DNA of 14,753 nucleotides from CANKHA01 sp034668785 (lineage in GTDB: Bacteria; Pseudomonadota; Alphaproteobacteria; Rhizobiales; Xanthobacteraceae), in NCBI GenBank assembly GCA_034668785.1, contig JAXDOS010000196.1, positions 1 through 14,753 on the forward strand, in the 5' to 3' direction. The notes under the pieces are model-generated. The model had not been told where the DNA came from, made no database searches, and was given only the letters and a program-made list of their open reading frames with translations. The first letter of the stretch is position 1. Every line of letters begins with the position of its first letter. Shown here piece by piece: positions 7,364 to 14,731 of this stretch. The translations under genes were made by a program, and so were the position numbers.

Positions 7364-8431
7364 TCAGTGGCCGTCGTGGCCGTCGTCGTCATCGGACAAC
7401 GACGGAATACCAGCGCGGATTTTCGAAATGGTAAAGTGTTTGACGTTTGCGACCCATTGCGAATCCGCGGCTTGTGCCGCTCCGAACAGCCGTAGATCAA
7501 GCTCCAGATTGGTGACGTAGAGCGTGCGGCCATCGCGGCTGAATGCCGGGCTTGCCGGAAACAACAAACCACGGGCGGTACCGTTCTTAGTCAGCCCGTC
7601 GAAGTCGCCGAGCTTGGCGATAACTTTTCCGGTCGGATCAAGGACGACGATCTCGTCGGCCTGGTTTGCCGCTACCCAGATGTTGTCCTGCTGGTCAAGG
7701 ATCAAACCATCGGCGCCGTTGATGCTGTTGACGAAGACCTGTGGCGCTCCGGGAGTTCCAGCAGTGACCGGAATTCGAACAATGGTATCGTTGCCGGTGT
7801 TGGCGACGAATAGGGCATTGCCCGCCTTGTTGAAGCCCAGCCCGTTCGCGCCAAATGGAGGCACGCCCGTAGTGGTCAGTAGCGGATTGGTCACCCAGGC
7901 GGTCCCGGCGCCGCCGCTCGCTCCGGTCTTCCAGATGATGCCTTGGAAAGAATCCGACACATAGACGTTGCCAGAGCTATCGAACGTCAATGCATTGAGG
8001 CCGGCGCCGCCGGTAACCGTCATGAACACCGATGACGTACCGGTCACGGGGTCCACGGCGAGAACTTTGGCCGCGCCGAAGTCGATCACCAACAACACGT
8101 GCGTGCTGGGATGAAATGCCATCCCGAGCAAATGAGAAGTCGACCCGGCGATGCTGACGTGCCGCTGCAGCTTGCCATTGTCGTTGTAGACATAAAGTTG
8201 GCCCGCTCCGGCGACCGCTCCTTGGCTGTTGAACCCGAAGGTTGTGACATAGACGTTGCCGTCTGAGCCCACAGCGATGCCTTCCGATCCGGTTGATCCG
8301 TCGGGCAACACCGCGAAAACCTCCGCCTTGGTGCGTTCCCACGCCGCCGCGGGCGTCGTGTTCCAGATCAAGGCGGTAAGGCCAGCGCAAATCAGCGTGT
8401 TAGAGCCCAAGCGTTTCATAAGATATTGCAT
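7364..8431 (-). CDS. Secreted NHL/SMP-30-type beta-propeller protein
   Basis: A 355-residue protein with a signal peptide (14-30, cleavage after PAAA). Repeats of about 40-50 residues, each built on a pattern like GLxFDxxGNVYVSD, occur near 49-66, 100-117, 144-162, 194-212, 238-255 and 288-308. They predict a six-bladed propeller like NHL or SMP-30/gluconolactonase proteins. It may bind a ligand or act as a lactonase or hydrolase. No catalytic set can be assigned by eye. The tail is DDDDGHDGH, a likely metal-binding or flexible end. I start at the ATG at 8431 because GGGGGGAG (8436-8443) precedes it. A longer frame to 8560 would put 43 unlike residues before the signal. The SNase-like gene follows 94 bases downstream on the same strand. 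Confidence 0.82.
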   Translation of the reverse strand: MQYLMKRLGSNTLICAGLTALIWNTTPAAAWERTKAEVFAVLPDGSTGSEGIAVGSDGNVYVTTFGFNSQGAVAGAGQLYVYNDNGKLQRHVSIAGSTSHLLGMAFHPSTHVLLVIDFGAAKVLAVDPVTGTSSVFMTVTGGAGLNALTFDSSGNVYVSDSFQGIIWKTGASGGAGTAWVTNPLLTTTGVPPFGANGLGFNKAGNALFVANTGNDTIVRIPVTAGTPGAPQVFVNSINGADGLILDQQDNIWVAANQADEIVVLDPTGKVIAKLGDFDGLTKNGTARGLLFPASPAFSRDGRTLYVTNLELDLRLFGAAQAADSQWVANVKHFTISKIRAGIPSLSDDDDGHDGH

Positions 8432-8450
8432 TGCTCTCCCCCCTATGTTG

Positions 8451-8469
8451 CCGTCGCGGTGAGCGACGG
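8451..8469 (-). promoter_or_regulatory. Hairpin in the 5' leader of the beta-propeller gene
   Basis: CCGTCGC (8451-8457) pairs perfectly with GCGACGG (8463-8469) around a 5-base loop. It lies just upstream of the ribosome site at 8436-8443 and about 20 bases before the start codon. It could affect translation or RNA stability, or be a protein-binding palindrome. The role is unproven. Confidence 0.4.
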
Positions 8470-8558
8470 TGATCCGTCTTGTGTCGCGGATTAACGCTGT
8501 TGTTGCAGTAGCGTCACAGCTTAGAGGCGGGGATTGCACGGAACAAGGCCCTGGATGC

Positions 8559-8582
8559 ATGCGACATAGTCTTATGCTACAT
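8559..8582. repeat. Pair of 9-base direct repeats, period 15
   Basis: ATGCGACAT (8559-8567) and ATGCTACAT (8574-8582) differ at one base and are spaced 15 bases start to start. They lie about 130-150 bases upstream of the beta-propeller start. This could be a regulator binding site, though two short repeats may arise by chance. Confidence 0.3.
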
Positions 8583-8593
8583 CGCTCCGAATG

Positions 8594-8647
8594 GCCTCGT
8601 AGCTAGCGGATAGAGAAGCAGGTCTTCAATGGAAGACGTTACGAGGC
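8594..8647 (+). other. tRNA-like folded element, probable tRNA remnant
   Basis: GCCTCGTA (8594-8601) pairs perfectly with TACGAGGC (8640-8647), like an acceptor stem. Inside is GTCTTC-AATG-GAAGAC (8622-8637), a 6-pair hairpin in the anticodon-arm position. The 5' part (TAGCT-AGC-GGATAGAG) matches the D-arm of the tRNA-Arg 46 bases downstream, except for two single-base gaps. There is no T-arm and no normal 7-base anticodon loop, so it cannot be a standard tRNA. It is probably a decayed duplicate or a small structured RNA. Confidence 0.45.
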
Positions 8648-8693
8648 TATAGCTGAAATGCTGGCGGCCTATGTTACAAAGTAGTGGCTAAAA

Positions 8694-8770
8694 GTCCCCG
8701 TAGCTCAGCCGGATAGAGCATTGGTTTCCTAAACCAAGGGTCGCATGTTCGAGTCATGCCGGGGACGCCA
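8694..8770 (+). tRNA. tRNA-Arg (anticodon CCU)
   Basis: A full cloverleaf folds by eye: acceptor GTCCCCG/CGGGGAC, D-arm GCTC/GAGC, anticodon stem TTGGT/ACCAA around loop TTCCTAA (anticodon CCT at 8728-8730), 5-base variable loop, and T-arm GCATG/CATGC with loop TTCGAGT. The discriminator is G and CCA is encoded (8768-8770). It reads the rare AGG arginine codon. tRNA-Arg genes are common attachment sites, but no integrase or repeated 3' end is seen in this window. Confidence 0.97.
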
Positions 8771-8876
8771 CACCATAATTGGCTCGGTCGCGCAAACTCG
8801 ATAAGCAAGCAGTTCAGTGGCGGTACGCGCACGAGGCGTAAGATTTGCACTCATCGGAATGCTGTAAGAGGACCTG

Positions 8877-9662
8877 ATGACAAGCGGCGGAGATAGGCAG
8901 TTGTTCGATCTGCGTGGACGTGTCGTCATTATCACAGGCGGCGCGGTCGGCATCGGCCGAATCTATTCCGAACAACTATCCGCCGCGGGTATGCGCGTCG
9001 TCATCGCGGATATTGCCGCTGACGCGGGTGAAAAGCTTGCCGCGAAGCTGCGGGAGCAGGGCGGCGAGGCGCTTTCCGTCGCGACGGACATTTCCAATGA
9101 AAGGGCGACGCAGAATCTGGCGGCGGCCGTGATCGAGCGCTTCGGACGCATCGACGCGCTCATCAACAACGCCTCGCTGATGAGTTCGCTTCCCCGCCGC
9201 TCTTGGCTCGAAATCCCTGCGGAGGAATGGGATCGCGTCATGGCGGTCGATTTGCGCGGCTTGTTCCTCTGCTGCCGCGCGGTCGCGCCGCAGATGAAAA
9301 ATCAGGGCAAGGGCAAAATCGTCAACATCACCTCGACCCGCGTCTTCGAGGGGACGCCCAACCGGCTGCATTACACCACCGCCAAAGCCGGCGTGATCGG
9401 CTTCACCCGGGCGCTGGCGCGTGAAGTCGGCGCCGACAACATCGGCGTCAACGTGGTGGCTCCCGGCCTCACGCTCAGCGAAACGCAGATCGCCACCTCA
9501 CAGAGCGGCTATCTCGCGTCCGGCTATGACCAGCAACGCGCTTTCGCTCGCGCGCAATATCCGGAAGACCTCGTGGGAACAGTGATGTTCCTGCTCTCGG
9601 ACGCCAGCGACTTCATGACCGGGCAGACGCTGGTGGTGGACGGCGGCAAGTTCATGCACTGA
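8877..9662 (+). CDS. Short-chain dehydrogenase/reductase (SDR), NAD-preferring
   Basis: A classical SDR of 261 residues, cytoplasmic, with the cofactor motif TGGAVGIG (20-27), an acidic D45 after the second strand (which favours NAD over NADP), NNAS (97-100), and the catalytic S153, Y166 and K170. The C-terminus has the usual GQTLVVDGG (249-257). It would oxidise or reduce an alcohol/ketone whose identity cannot be read here. The ATG at 8877 has AGAGG 5 bases upstream. It lies just after tRNA-Arg and 104 bases before the dioxygenase gene. The two could form one catabolic unit, although a promoter lies between them. Its closest general type is the FabG/gluconate-dehydrogenase-like group. Confidence 0.9.
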   Translation: MTSGGDRQLFDLRGRVVIITGGAVGIGRIYSEQLSAAGMRVVIADIAADAGEKLAAKLREQGGEALSVATDISNERATQNLAAAVIERFGRIDALINNASLMSSLPRRSWLEIPAEEWDRVMAVDLRGLFLCCRAVAPQMKNQGKGKIVNITSTRVFEGTPNRLHYTTAKAGVIGFTRALAREVGADNIGVNVVAPGLTLSETQIATSQSGYLASGYDQQRAFARAQYPEDLVGTVMFLLSDASDFMTGQTLVVDGGKFMH

Positions 9663-9677
9663 GCGCAGGTGTGCGCT
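9662..9677 (+). terminator. Hairpin at the end of the SDR gene
   Basis: AGCGCA (9662-9667) pairs with TGCGCT (9672-9677) around a GGTG loop, starting within the SDR stop codon. There is no T-run after it, so it is at most a weak or Rho-assisted terminator. Confidence 0.35.
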
Positions 9678-9700
9678 GCGATGACAGTGTCTGGTTGCTT

Positions 9701-9728
9701 TTGATCGGCGGCCGGTTGCGGATATACT
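9701..9728 (+). promoter_or_regulatory. Sigma-70-type promoter for the dioxygenase gene
   Basis: TTGATC (9701-9706) and TATACT (9723-9728) are 16 bases apart, matching the -35 at 4 of 6 and the -10 at 5 of 6 positions. The start of transcription would be near 9735, about 32 bases before the ATG at 9767. It suggests the dioxygenase can be expressed separately from the SDR gene. Confidence 0.5.
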
Positions 9729-9766
9729 CCGGTAAAGCGCACAAAAACTAAAATGGAGTTCCTGGG

Positions 9767-10642
9767 ATGGAAGCGAACCAGTTAGCCTCTGCCGCACCTG
9801 CGAAAGCCTCTTCACCGACCTTGCGGACTCGGCCGTTGTCTCCGGCGATTGGCGCGGAGATTCTCGGCGTCGATCTGCGCGAGGAGATGAGCGATAGCCT
9901 GTTCGCGCAAATCCAGGATATCTGGCATCAGAATTTGGTCATCCTGCTGCGCGACCAGAAACTGACAGAGGAAGATCAAGTCCGTTTCGCCGAGCGCTTC
10001 GGGCCGCTCTCGACGATCCACACCAAGCAGTTCGTGCGCAGCCATCCGGCGGTGATGCTGATTTCCAATATCCGTGAAGATGGCAAGCAGATCGGCGCGT
10101 TGCCTGACGGCGAGATGCAGTTTCATTCCGATCAATGCCATCAGGAGCGGCCGGCGACCGGCTCGCTGCTCTACGCCATCGAAATCCCGAGCAAGGGCGG
10201 CGACACGCTCTTCGCTAACGCCTACAAGGCCTATGAAACCTTGCCGGAGTCGGTGAAAAAGCGGATCGAAGGCCGCAAGGCGATCAACGCCTATGATTAC
10301 GACTCCGCGGCCACCAAGCGCGGCGGCGACGTGGCGTCTGACGCACCCTCCTACGCGCATCCGGTGGTGCGCACGCATCCGGCCACCGGCCGCAAGTCGC
10401 TCTACGTCAATCGGCTGATGACGCGGCGGATTGAAGGTTTGCCGCCGGAAGAGAGCGATGAATTGCTAAATATCCTGTTCGACCAGCTCGAGCGTCCGGA
10501 ATTCATCTATGCTCATGTCTGGCGCCCGGGCGACATCTTGATGTGGGACAACCGCTGCACGCTCCATGCCCGCACCGATTTCAGCGCCGAGGAACGGCGC
10601 CTCTTGCGGCGGGTGACGATCAAAGGTGAAAAGCCGGTCTAA
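9767..10642 (+). CDS. TauD/TfdA-family 2-oxoglutarate- and Fe(II)-dependent dioxygenase
   Basis: A 291-residue cytoplasmic oxygenase that couples 2-oxoglutarate decarboxylation to hydroxylation of a substrate, often releasing sulfite, a phenol or an amine. The iron triad is visible: H120 and D122 in FHSDQCH, and H267 in TLHARTDF. R278 and R282, 11 and 15 residues further on, match the spacing of the 2-oxoglutarate-binding arginines of TauD. The TauD/TfdA N-terminal GAEILGVDLRE (29-39) is present. The ATG at 9767 has GGAG 7 bases upstream, and an ATG at 9753 is out of frame. Substrates in this family include taurine and other sulfonates, sulfate esters and aryloxyalkanoates. The sequence does not choose among them. 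It is convergent with the TRAP permease, whose stop lies 8 bases away. Confidence 0.92.
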   Translation: MEANQLASAAPAKASSPTLRTRPLSPAIGAEILGVDLREEMSDSLFAQIQDIWHQNLVILLRDQKLTEEDQVRFAERFGPLSTIHTKQFVRSHPAVMLISNIREDGKQIGALPDGEMQFHSDQCHQERPATGSLLYAIEIPSKGGDTLFANAYKAYETLPESVKKRIEGRKAINAYDYDSAATKRGGDVASDAPSYAHPVVRTHPATGRKSLYVNRLMTRRIEGLPPEESDELLNILFDQLERPEFIYAHVWRPGDILMWDNRCTLHARTDFSAEERRLLRRVTIKGEKPV

Positions 10643-10650
10643 TCCCGCGA

Positions 10651-12597
10651 TTACCGCGCCAAAGCGGGCTCAGCCTCTGTTCGGCGTAGCAGGAAGAAGA
10701 ACAGCCCGCCCGCGGCGGCAAGCGCGGCATATTGTAGGAGCGGCTGCGGCAGGCCCATGCACAGCGCCGCCAGCACAAAAGCCCCGCGCAGCGGCAGCGG
10801 TATGGAACGGCGGCGCACATAGCCGTGCAGCGCTACCGAAGACGACAGCACTAGCGCCGCGCCAATCGCCGTATCGGACACGATCTTCAACAGGCTTCCT
10901 TGCAGCAGGATGCCGTTGTTGAACAGGAAGAAGAAAGGCAGCACGAAGCCGCCGACGGCGAGTTTGCAAGCGTATGGCGCCAGCTTGAACGGATTAGCGC
11001 CTGCGATTGCGCCGGCGGCAAAGGCCGCCACGGCGACAGGCGGTGTGATCGCTGACATGCAGGAATAGAACAGGATGAACATGTGAACATCCATCACCGG
11101 CAGCCCAAACTTGCCGATGAAGATCGGAGCCAGCAACGCAATCCCCATGATGTAGACGCCCACCGTCGGCATTCCCATGCCGAGCAGAACCAGGATAACT
11201 CCCGCGAGAAACAGCGACGACAGCAGGTAGCCGCCGGAAAGTGTAAACAGCAGCAGCGTGAATTTGCCCGCTAGGCCGGTTAGTTCGATCGAGCCGATAA
11301 TGATGCCCGCTGCGGCAACTGCCGCCATCAGCGGCACCATGCTGTGACAGGTTTCGATGCTGGCTTCCATGAAGCGGCGCGGGCCGATGCGGTCCTCGCG
11401 CGAGAACCAGCTCGACACCACGACCGACACGGCTGAGCCCGCGGCGATATAGGCAGGCGAGAATCCTTCGATTAGCAGCCAAATCAGCACGACGATGGGA
11501 ACGACGCGCGGCCAATTAGTCACCAGTGCTACTTTCAGGCCGACGATCTGCTCCTCCGGCACCCGGCCGAGGTTCAGTCGCACCGCTTCGAAATGCACGA
11601 GCGCGAAGACGCCAAGGTAATATCCGAGCGCAGGCAGCGCGGCGTATTGGCAGATGAGGTAGTAAGGAATGCCGGTGAAGTTCGACATGATGAAGGCTAC
11701 CGCGCCCATTACCGGCGGCATCATCGCGCCGCCTGTCGAGGCGGCCGCTTCGATGGCACCGGCGCGCTCGGCGGAAATGCCGATCCGTTTCATGACCGGA
11801 ATGGTGACCGGCCCCGTGGTCGCCACGTCGGCCACGGGACTGCCGGAGATCATGCCGTAGAGGCCGCTTGAAACCACGCAGGCCTTGGCCGGACCGCCCA
11901 CCATGCGCCCGGTTGCGGCTGCGGCGACGTCGAAGAACAATTTTCCACCGCCGCTGATGACATAAAAATTCCCGAATAAAACGAAGAGGAAGGCGTAGCT
12001 CGCGGCGACATAGAGCGGCGAGCCGAAGAGGCCGTCGATGCCGATCACCTGCATTTCCAGGAAGTAATCGAAGGTAACGCCGGAATGGCGAAAACCGCCG
12101 GTCAGATACTGCCCGAATGCGACATAGGCCAGCAGCATGAAAAGAATGGCGGTCAACCCGGTGCCGACCGCGCGGCGGCACAGTTCGATCGACAGTACGA
12201 GCACAGTTATGCCGGCAATGGTGTCGCCAAGCGACGGCAGCGCGAACCCGCTCATCCAGTTGGCATAACGGGGCTCGTTCACCGCGAACCAAACGGCAGC
12301 GGCAAAGGACGCAATTGCGAATAGGTAATCAATCGGCGTCAGCCGATCGAGCCGCGTGCTTGCGGTGGTCGTCAGAAAAGCGATTGGAAAGAGCAGAACC
12401 AGAAAGAGCGCGATCTGGAGATGTTGGGTGGCAACGCCGAACAGCGCCAGCCAACTGATGAGGAATACCGCCAGGACGGAAAAGGTCGCGATTACCACGG
12501 CGACAACACCAGTGGGCCGCACCCGTCGCGTCTCGCCGATCGCGTCGGACACGCGGCTCATGGATGCGCGCCATGCCCTGATGCTGACTTCACTCAT
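10651..12597 (-). CDS. TRAP transporter permease, fused 4TM/12TM (DctQM) subunits, TAXI type
   Basis: An integral inner-membrane protein of 648 residues with about 15-17 hydrophobic spans. The first 200 or so residues form the small-subunit (DctQ-like) part, and the rest is the large DctM-like channel. The DctM signatures are GMISGSPVADVATTGPV (248-264), STGGAMMPPVMGA (287-299) and LGMGMPTVGVYIMG (472-485). TAXI-type systems use sodium-coupled uptake of an organic acid delivered by the binding protein encoded just upstream. The C-terminal 80 residues add further hydrophobic spans and a charged end. The ATG at 12597 has a G-rich site (GGGGG) 4 bases before it. The gene is 55 bases after the binding protein gene and is probably cotranscribed. 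Confidence 0.93.
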   Translation of the reverse strand: MSEVSIRAWRASMSRVSDAIGETRRVRPTGVVAVVIATFSVLAVFLISWLALFGVATQHLQIALFLVLLFPIAFLTTTASTRLDRLTPIDYLFAIASFAAAVWFAVNEPRYANWMSGFALPSLGDTIAGITVLVLSIELCRRAVGTGLTAILFMLLAYVAFGQYLTGGFRHSGVTFDYFLEMQVIGIDGLFGSPLYVAASYAFLFVLFGNFYVISGGGKLFFDVAAAATGRMVGGPAKACVVSSGLYGMISGSPVADVATTGPVTIPVMKRIGISAERAGAIEAAASTGGAMMPPVMGAVAFIMSNFTGIPYYLICQYAALPALGYYLGVFALVHFEAVRLNLGRVPEEQIVGLKVALVTNWPRVVPIVVLIWLLIEGFSPAYIAAGSAVSVVVSSWFSREDRIGPRRFMEASIETCHSMVPLMAAVAAAGIIIGSIELTGLAGKFTLLLFTLSGGYLLSSLFLAGVILVLLGMGMPTVGVYIMGIALLAPIFIGKFGLPVMDVHMFILFYSCMSAITPPVAVAAFAAGAIAGANPFKLAPYACKLAVGGFVLPFFFLFNNGILLQGSLLKIVSDTAIGAALVLSSSVALHGYVRRRSIPLPLRGAFVLAALCMGLPQPLLQYAALAAAGGLFFFLLRRTEAEPALAR

Positions 12598-12652
12598 CCC
12601 GCCCCCAAACGAATGGCTGCCTTAACTTGGGCCGCCATCTAACGTCCCAAAT

Positions 12653-13672
12653 TTACTTCAGCACGCCAACTTCGCGATAGAAACGAGCGGCACCGGGATG
12701 CAGCGGAACTTGGGTCGGATTGCGCGAGATGGTTTCCGCGGAGAATTGCGCCAGCGACGGATGAATTGACCTGACACGATCCTTGTTGTCGTTCAGCGCC
12801 TTCATGAATTTGTAGACGGTTTCCTCGGAGACGTGAGAACCGGCCAGCATCGCGGTCCACAGCGTGATCGTGTTTTCGTCCTTGGCCAGGAAGGGATAGG
12901 CGCTCTTCGGCACCGTATAGGTGCTGTATCCCCATTTGTCCGCCGCGGCTTTCATCTTGGTGGCGTCGCCCGAAATCCAGAGCAGCGGCCGGCCATGAGA
13001 GACATCGATGACGTCGGCAGCGGGGACGAAATTGCCGTTGATGAAGACATCGATCTTGCCGTCGCGCAGCGCGTCCATGCCGGAATTGGAGTTGCCGCGC
13101 AGAATGCTGCCGCCCTTGGTCAACTCGTTTTCGTTGGTTCCGAAGGCATCGAAGATGGCGATCGACATACCCAGCGTCGATTGAAGATTGGCCGGCTGAT
13201 TGATCGCAAGCCGCATCTGCGGCTTCTTTGCTGCGATGTCCGCGAAAGAAGTGACCCCGTTCTTATCAGCCCAATCTTTGGTCATGATATTATGCACGAC
13301 CAGGTCGTTGTGGATCAGCATGACAAAGCTGAATTTGCCCTTGAGAGACTCGGTGAATGGGGCCTTGCCTTCGAGCGCATAGGCGATTTCGGGCGCGCCG
13401 CCGGTAAAGATGAAATCCGACTGGCCCTTGGCAATCGCTTGAAGCCCGCCCGCTGGGCTGCCGGGCTTATAGGTCGCATCCGAGCCCGGATAGACCTCGC
13501 GCATCAGGCCGTTGATGGCCTCGGCCACCACCTTGAAATAGCCCTGCGCCGTGGCGCCATCGACCGTGTAGCTGATCGGCTTTTTGTCGTTGAAATCGGC
13601 GCTGGCGGGTAACGCCGGCAGAATTGCCAACAAAGCCGCAAAGACCATCCATCTAACTGACGGAATTCTCAT
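12653..13672 (-). CDS. TAXI-family TRAP transporter solute-binding protein
   Basis: A periplasmic binding protein of 339 residues. The signal peptide (8-25) has a cleavage site after ASA. Features of the TAXI family include the N-terminal strand with TVDGATAQGYFKV (36-48), GSPAGGLQAIAKGQSDFIF (71-89), and the two-lobed fold pattern. The start is chosen at the ATG at 13672, because GGGGGG (13680-13685) lies 7 bases upstream and the signal peptide then has a normal length. An ATG at 13693 in the same frame lacks a ribosome site. The protein delivers its ligand to the fused permease encoded next. The family binds diverse acids such as glutamate or C4-dicarboxylates, and the ligand here is unknown. 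Confidence 0.9.
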   Translation of the reverse strand: MRIPSVRWMVFAALLAILPALPASADFNDKKPISYTVDGATAQGYFKVVAEAINGLMREVYPGSDATYKPGSPAGGLQAIAKGQSDFIFTGGAPEIAYALEGKAPFTESLKGKFSFVMLIHNDLVVHNIMTKDWADKNGVTSFADIAAKKPQMRLAINQPANLQSTLGMSIAIFDAFGTNENELTKGGSILRGNSNSGMDALRDGKIDVFINGNFVPAADVIDVSHGRPLLWISGDATKMKAAADKWGYSTYTVPKSAYPFLAKDENTITLWTAMLAGSHVSEETVYKFMKALNDNKDRVRSIHPSLAQFSAETISRNPTQVPLHPGAARFYREVGVLK

Positions 13673-13726
13673 AGATAAGCCCCCCATTGCCATCGCGGTC
13701 GTATACGCCGCCGGATTTCGCTGGGC

Positions 13727-13754
13727 ATAGTATCGTGGCTATCGACGGGGGCAA
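13727..13754 (-). promoter_or_regulatory. Possible promoter of the TRAP operon
   Basis: On the minus strand TTGCCC (13749-13754) and TACTAT (13727-13732) are 16 bases apart, each matching 4 of 6 consensus positions. It would start transcription about 50 bases before the binding-protein gene. The match is modest. Confidence 0.3.
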
Positions 13755-13844
13755 GGCAACGATGGTTGTAGTCTGCGGGAGGCCTTCTGAGGCTGCGGAC
13801 AGCCCCAGGGTTGCGGCGCAATTACCAGGTTGTAGGGCCGGTAG

Positions 13845-13857
13845 CTGTCGTCGACAG
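13845..13857. promoter_or_regulatory. 13-base inverted repeat, possible operator
   Basis: CTGTCG and CGACAG form a perfect palindrome around a central T. It lies in the divergent region between the TRAP operon and the CysQ-like gene, where a repressor or activator could serve both. No regulator gene is seen nearby. Confidence 0.35.
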
Positions 13858-13915
13858 TGCTATTGTCCACTCGAATATCGGTTCCCTACCGGGGCGACAT
13901 GGCAGTTATAAAATC

Positions 13916-14731
13916 GTGATCCACTCAGCCACCAATGCCCAGGCCAGGAACGATCTCGCTTGGCGCTTCGGCGCCATGGCGTCAGAGGCTGGCCGGGTGA
14001 TCATGTCGATCTATTCGCCAGCATTGCGTGCGGTGGCGAAGGCAGATGGATCGCCGGTGACGGAGGCGGATACAGCCGCGGAGCGCGTGATCCGGTCGGG
14101 GCTTTTCGAACTGATGCCGGATGTGCCGATCCTGGCGGAGGAGTCCTTCGCCGCGGGCACAGGGCCGATGCCTAGTCGTTTTTTTCTCGTCGATCCGCTC
14201 GACGGCACGCGCGAATTCATGACCGGCAGTCATGAATTCACCGTCAACATCGCTCTGATCGAGGGCGGCGAACCAACTGTCGGCTGCGTCTATGCGCCCG
14301 CCTTGGATTGCCTTTATCTGGGCGGAGAGGGGGCGTTCCGGGTCGAGCTTCGCCCCGGCGAGGCGGTGCCGGCGCTCGATTCCATGGATGCGTTGAGGAC
14401 GCGGCCCTATCCGCCAGAAGGTTTATGCGCGGTGGCGAGCCGGTCGCATCTGGATGACGAATCCGAGGCCCTGCTGGGGCGGCTGCCGATCGCCGCGCGG
14501 AAGCCCGCCGGCTCGTCGCTGAAATTTTGCATGATTGCCCAAGGGGACAGTGACATTTCTCCCCGGCTTGCGCCTACCATGGAATGGGATACCGCGGCCG
14601 GACAAGCCGTATTGACCTCAGCCGGTGGATGCGTGATCGGAAGGGATGGATCGCCCCTACGATACGGCAAAGCGGAAACAGGCTTTCGCAACGACGGCTT
14701 CGTCGCTTGGGGGCGCGCGCCGCTGCCGTGA
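13916..14731 (+). CDS. cysQ: CysQ-like 3'(2'),5'-bisphosphate nucleotidase (inositol monophosphatase superfamily)
   Basis: A magnesium-dependent phosphatase that removes the 3' phosphate from PAP, the by-product of sulfate activation. With the GTG start the protein has 271 residues, normal for CysQ (about 245-275). Signatures are AEES (74-77), LVDPLDGTREF (91-101, D93 and D96 as metal ligands) and, near the C-terminus, MEWDTAAGQAVLTSAGG. The form DPLDGTREF and WDTAAGQA favour CysQ over plain inositol monophosphatase. The start is uncertain. A TTG at 13811 adds 35 unlike residues, the GTG at 13916 gives a complete N-terminal helix (NDLAWRFGAMASEAGR), and the ATG at 13976 would cut that helix. 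TATAAA at 13907-13912 could be a -10, in which case the ATG would be favoured. Confidence 0.8.
   Translation: MIHSATNAQARNDLAWRFGAMASEAGRVIMSIYSPALRAVAKADGSPVTEADTAAERVIRSGLFELMPDVPILAEESFAAGTGPMPSRFFLVDPLDGTREFMTGSHEFTVNIALIEGGEPTVGCVYAPALDCLYLGGEGAFRVELRPGEAVPALDSMDALRTRPYPPEGLCAVASRSHLDDESEALLGRLPIAARKPAGSSLKFCMIAQGDSDISPRLAPTMEWDTAAGQAVLTSAGGCVIGRDGSPLRYGKAETGFRNDGFVAWGRAPLP

Noticed and set aside
8694..8770. tRNA-Arg as the attachment site of a genomic island
   Set aside because: No integrase is present and no repeat of the tRNA 3' end was found within the window. Genes on both sides look like ordinary chromosomal content.
9576..9591. Palindrome GGAAC-AGTGAT-GTTCC inside the SDR gene, first considered as an EcfG -35 site
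   Set aside because: It is within coding sequence and has no CGTT at the right distance.
10644..10668. CCCGC/GCGGG hairpin between the convergent dioxygenase and permease genes
   Set aside because: Only 5 pairs with a 15-base loop and no T-run, and it overlaps the end of the permease coding region. This is too weak to call a terminator.
11516..12292. 258-codon minus-strand frame inside the TRAP permease
   Set aside because: It is a shifted frame of the permease gene. It is arginine-rich and has none of the hydrophobic pattern seen in the correct frame.
12833..13612. 259-codon plus-strand frame opposite the TAXI binding protein
   Set aside because: It is an antisense shadow with no motif. 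The minus frame has a signal peptide, ribosome site and TAXI-family features.
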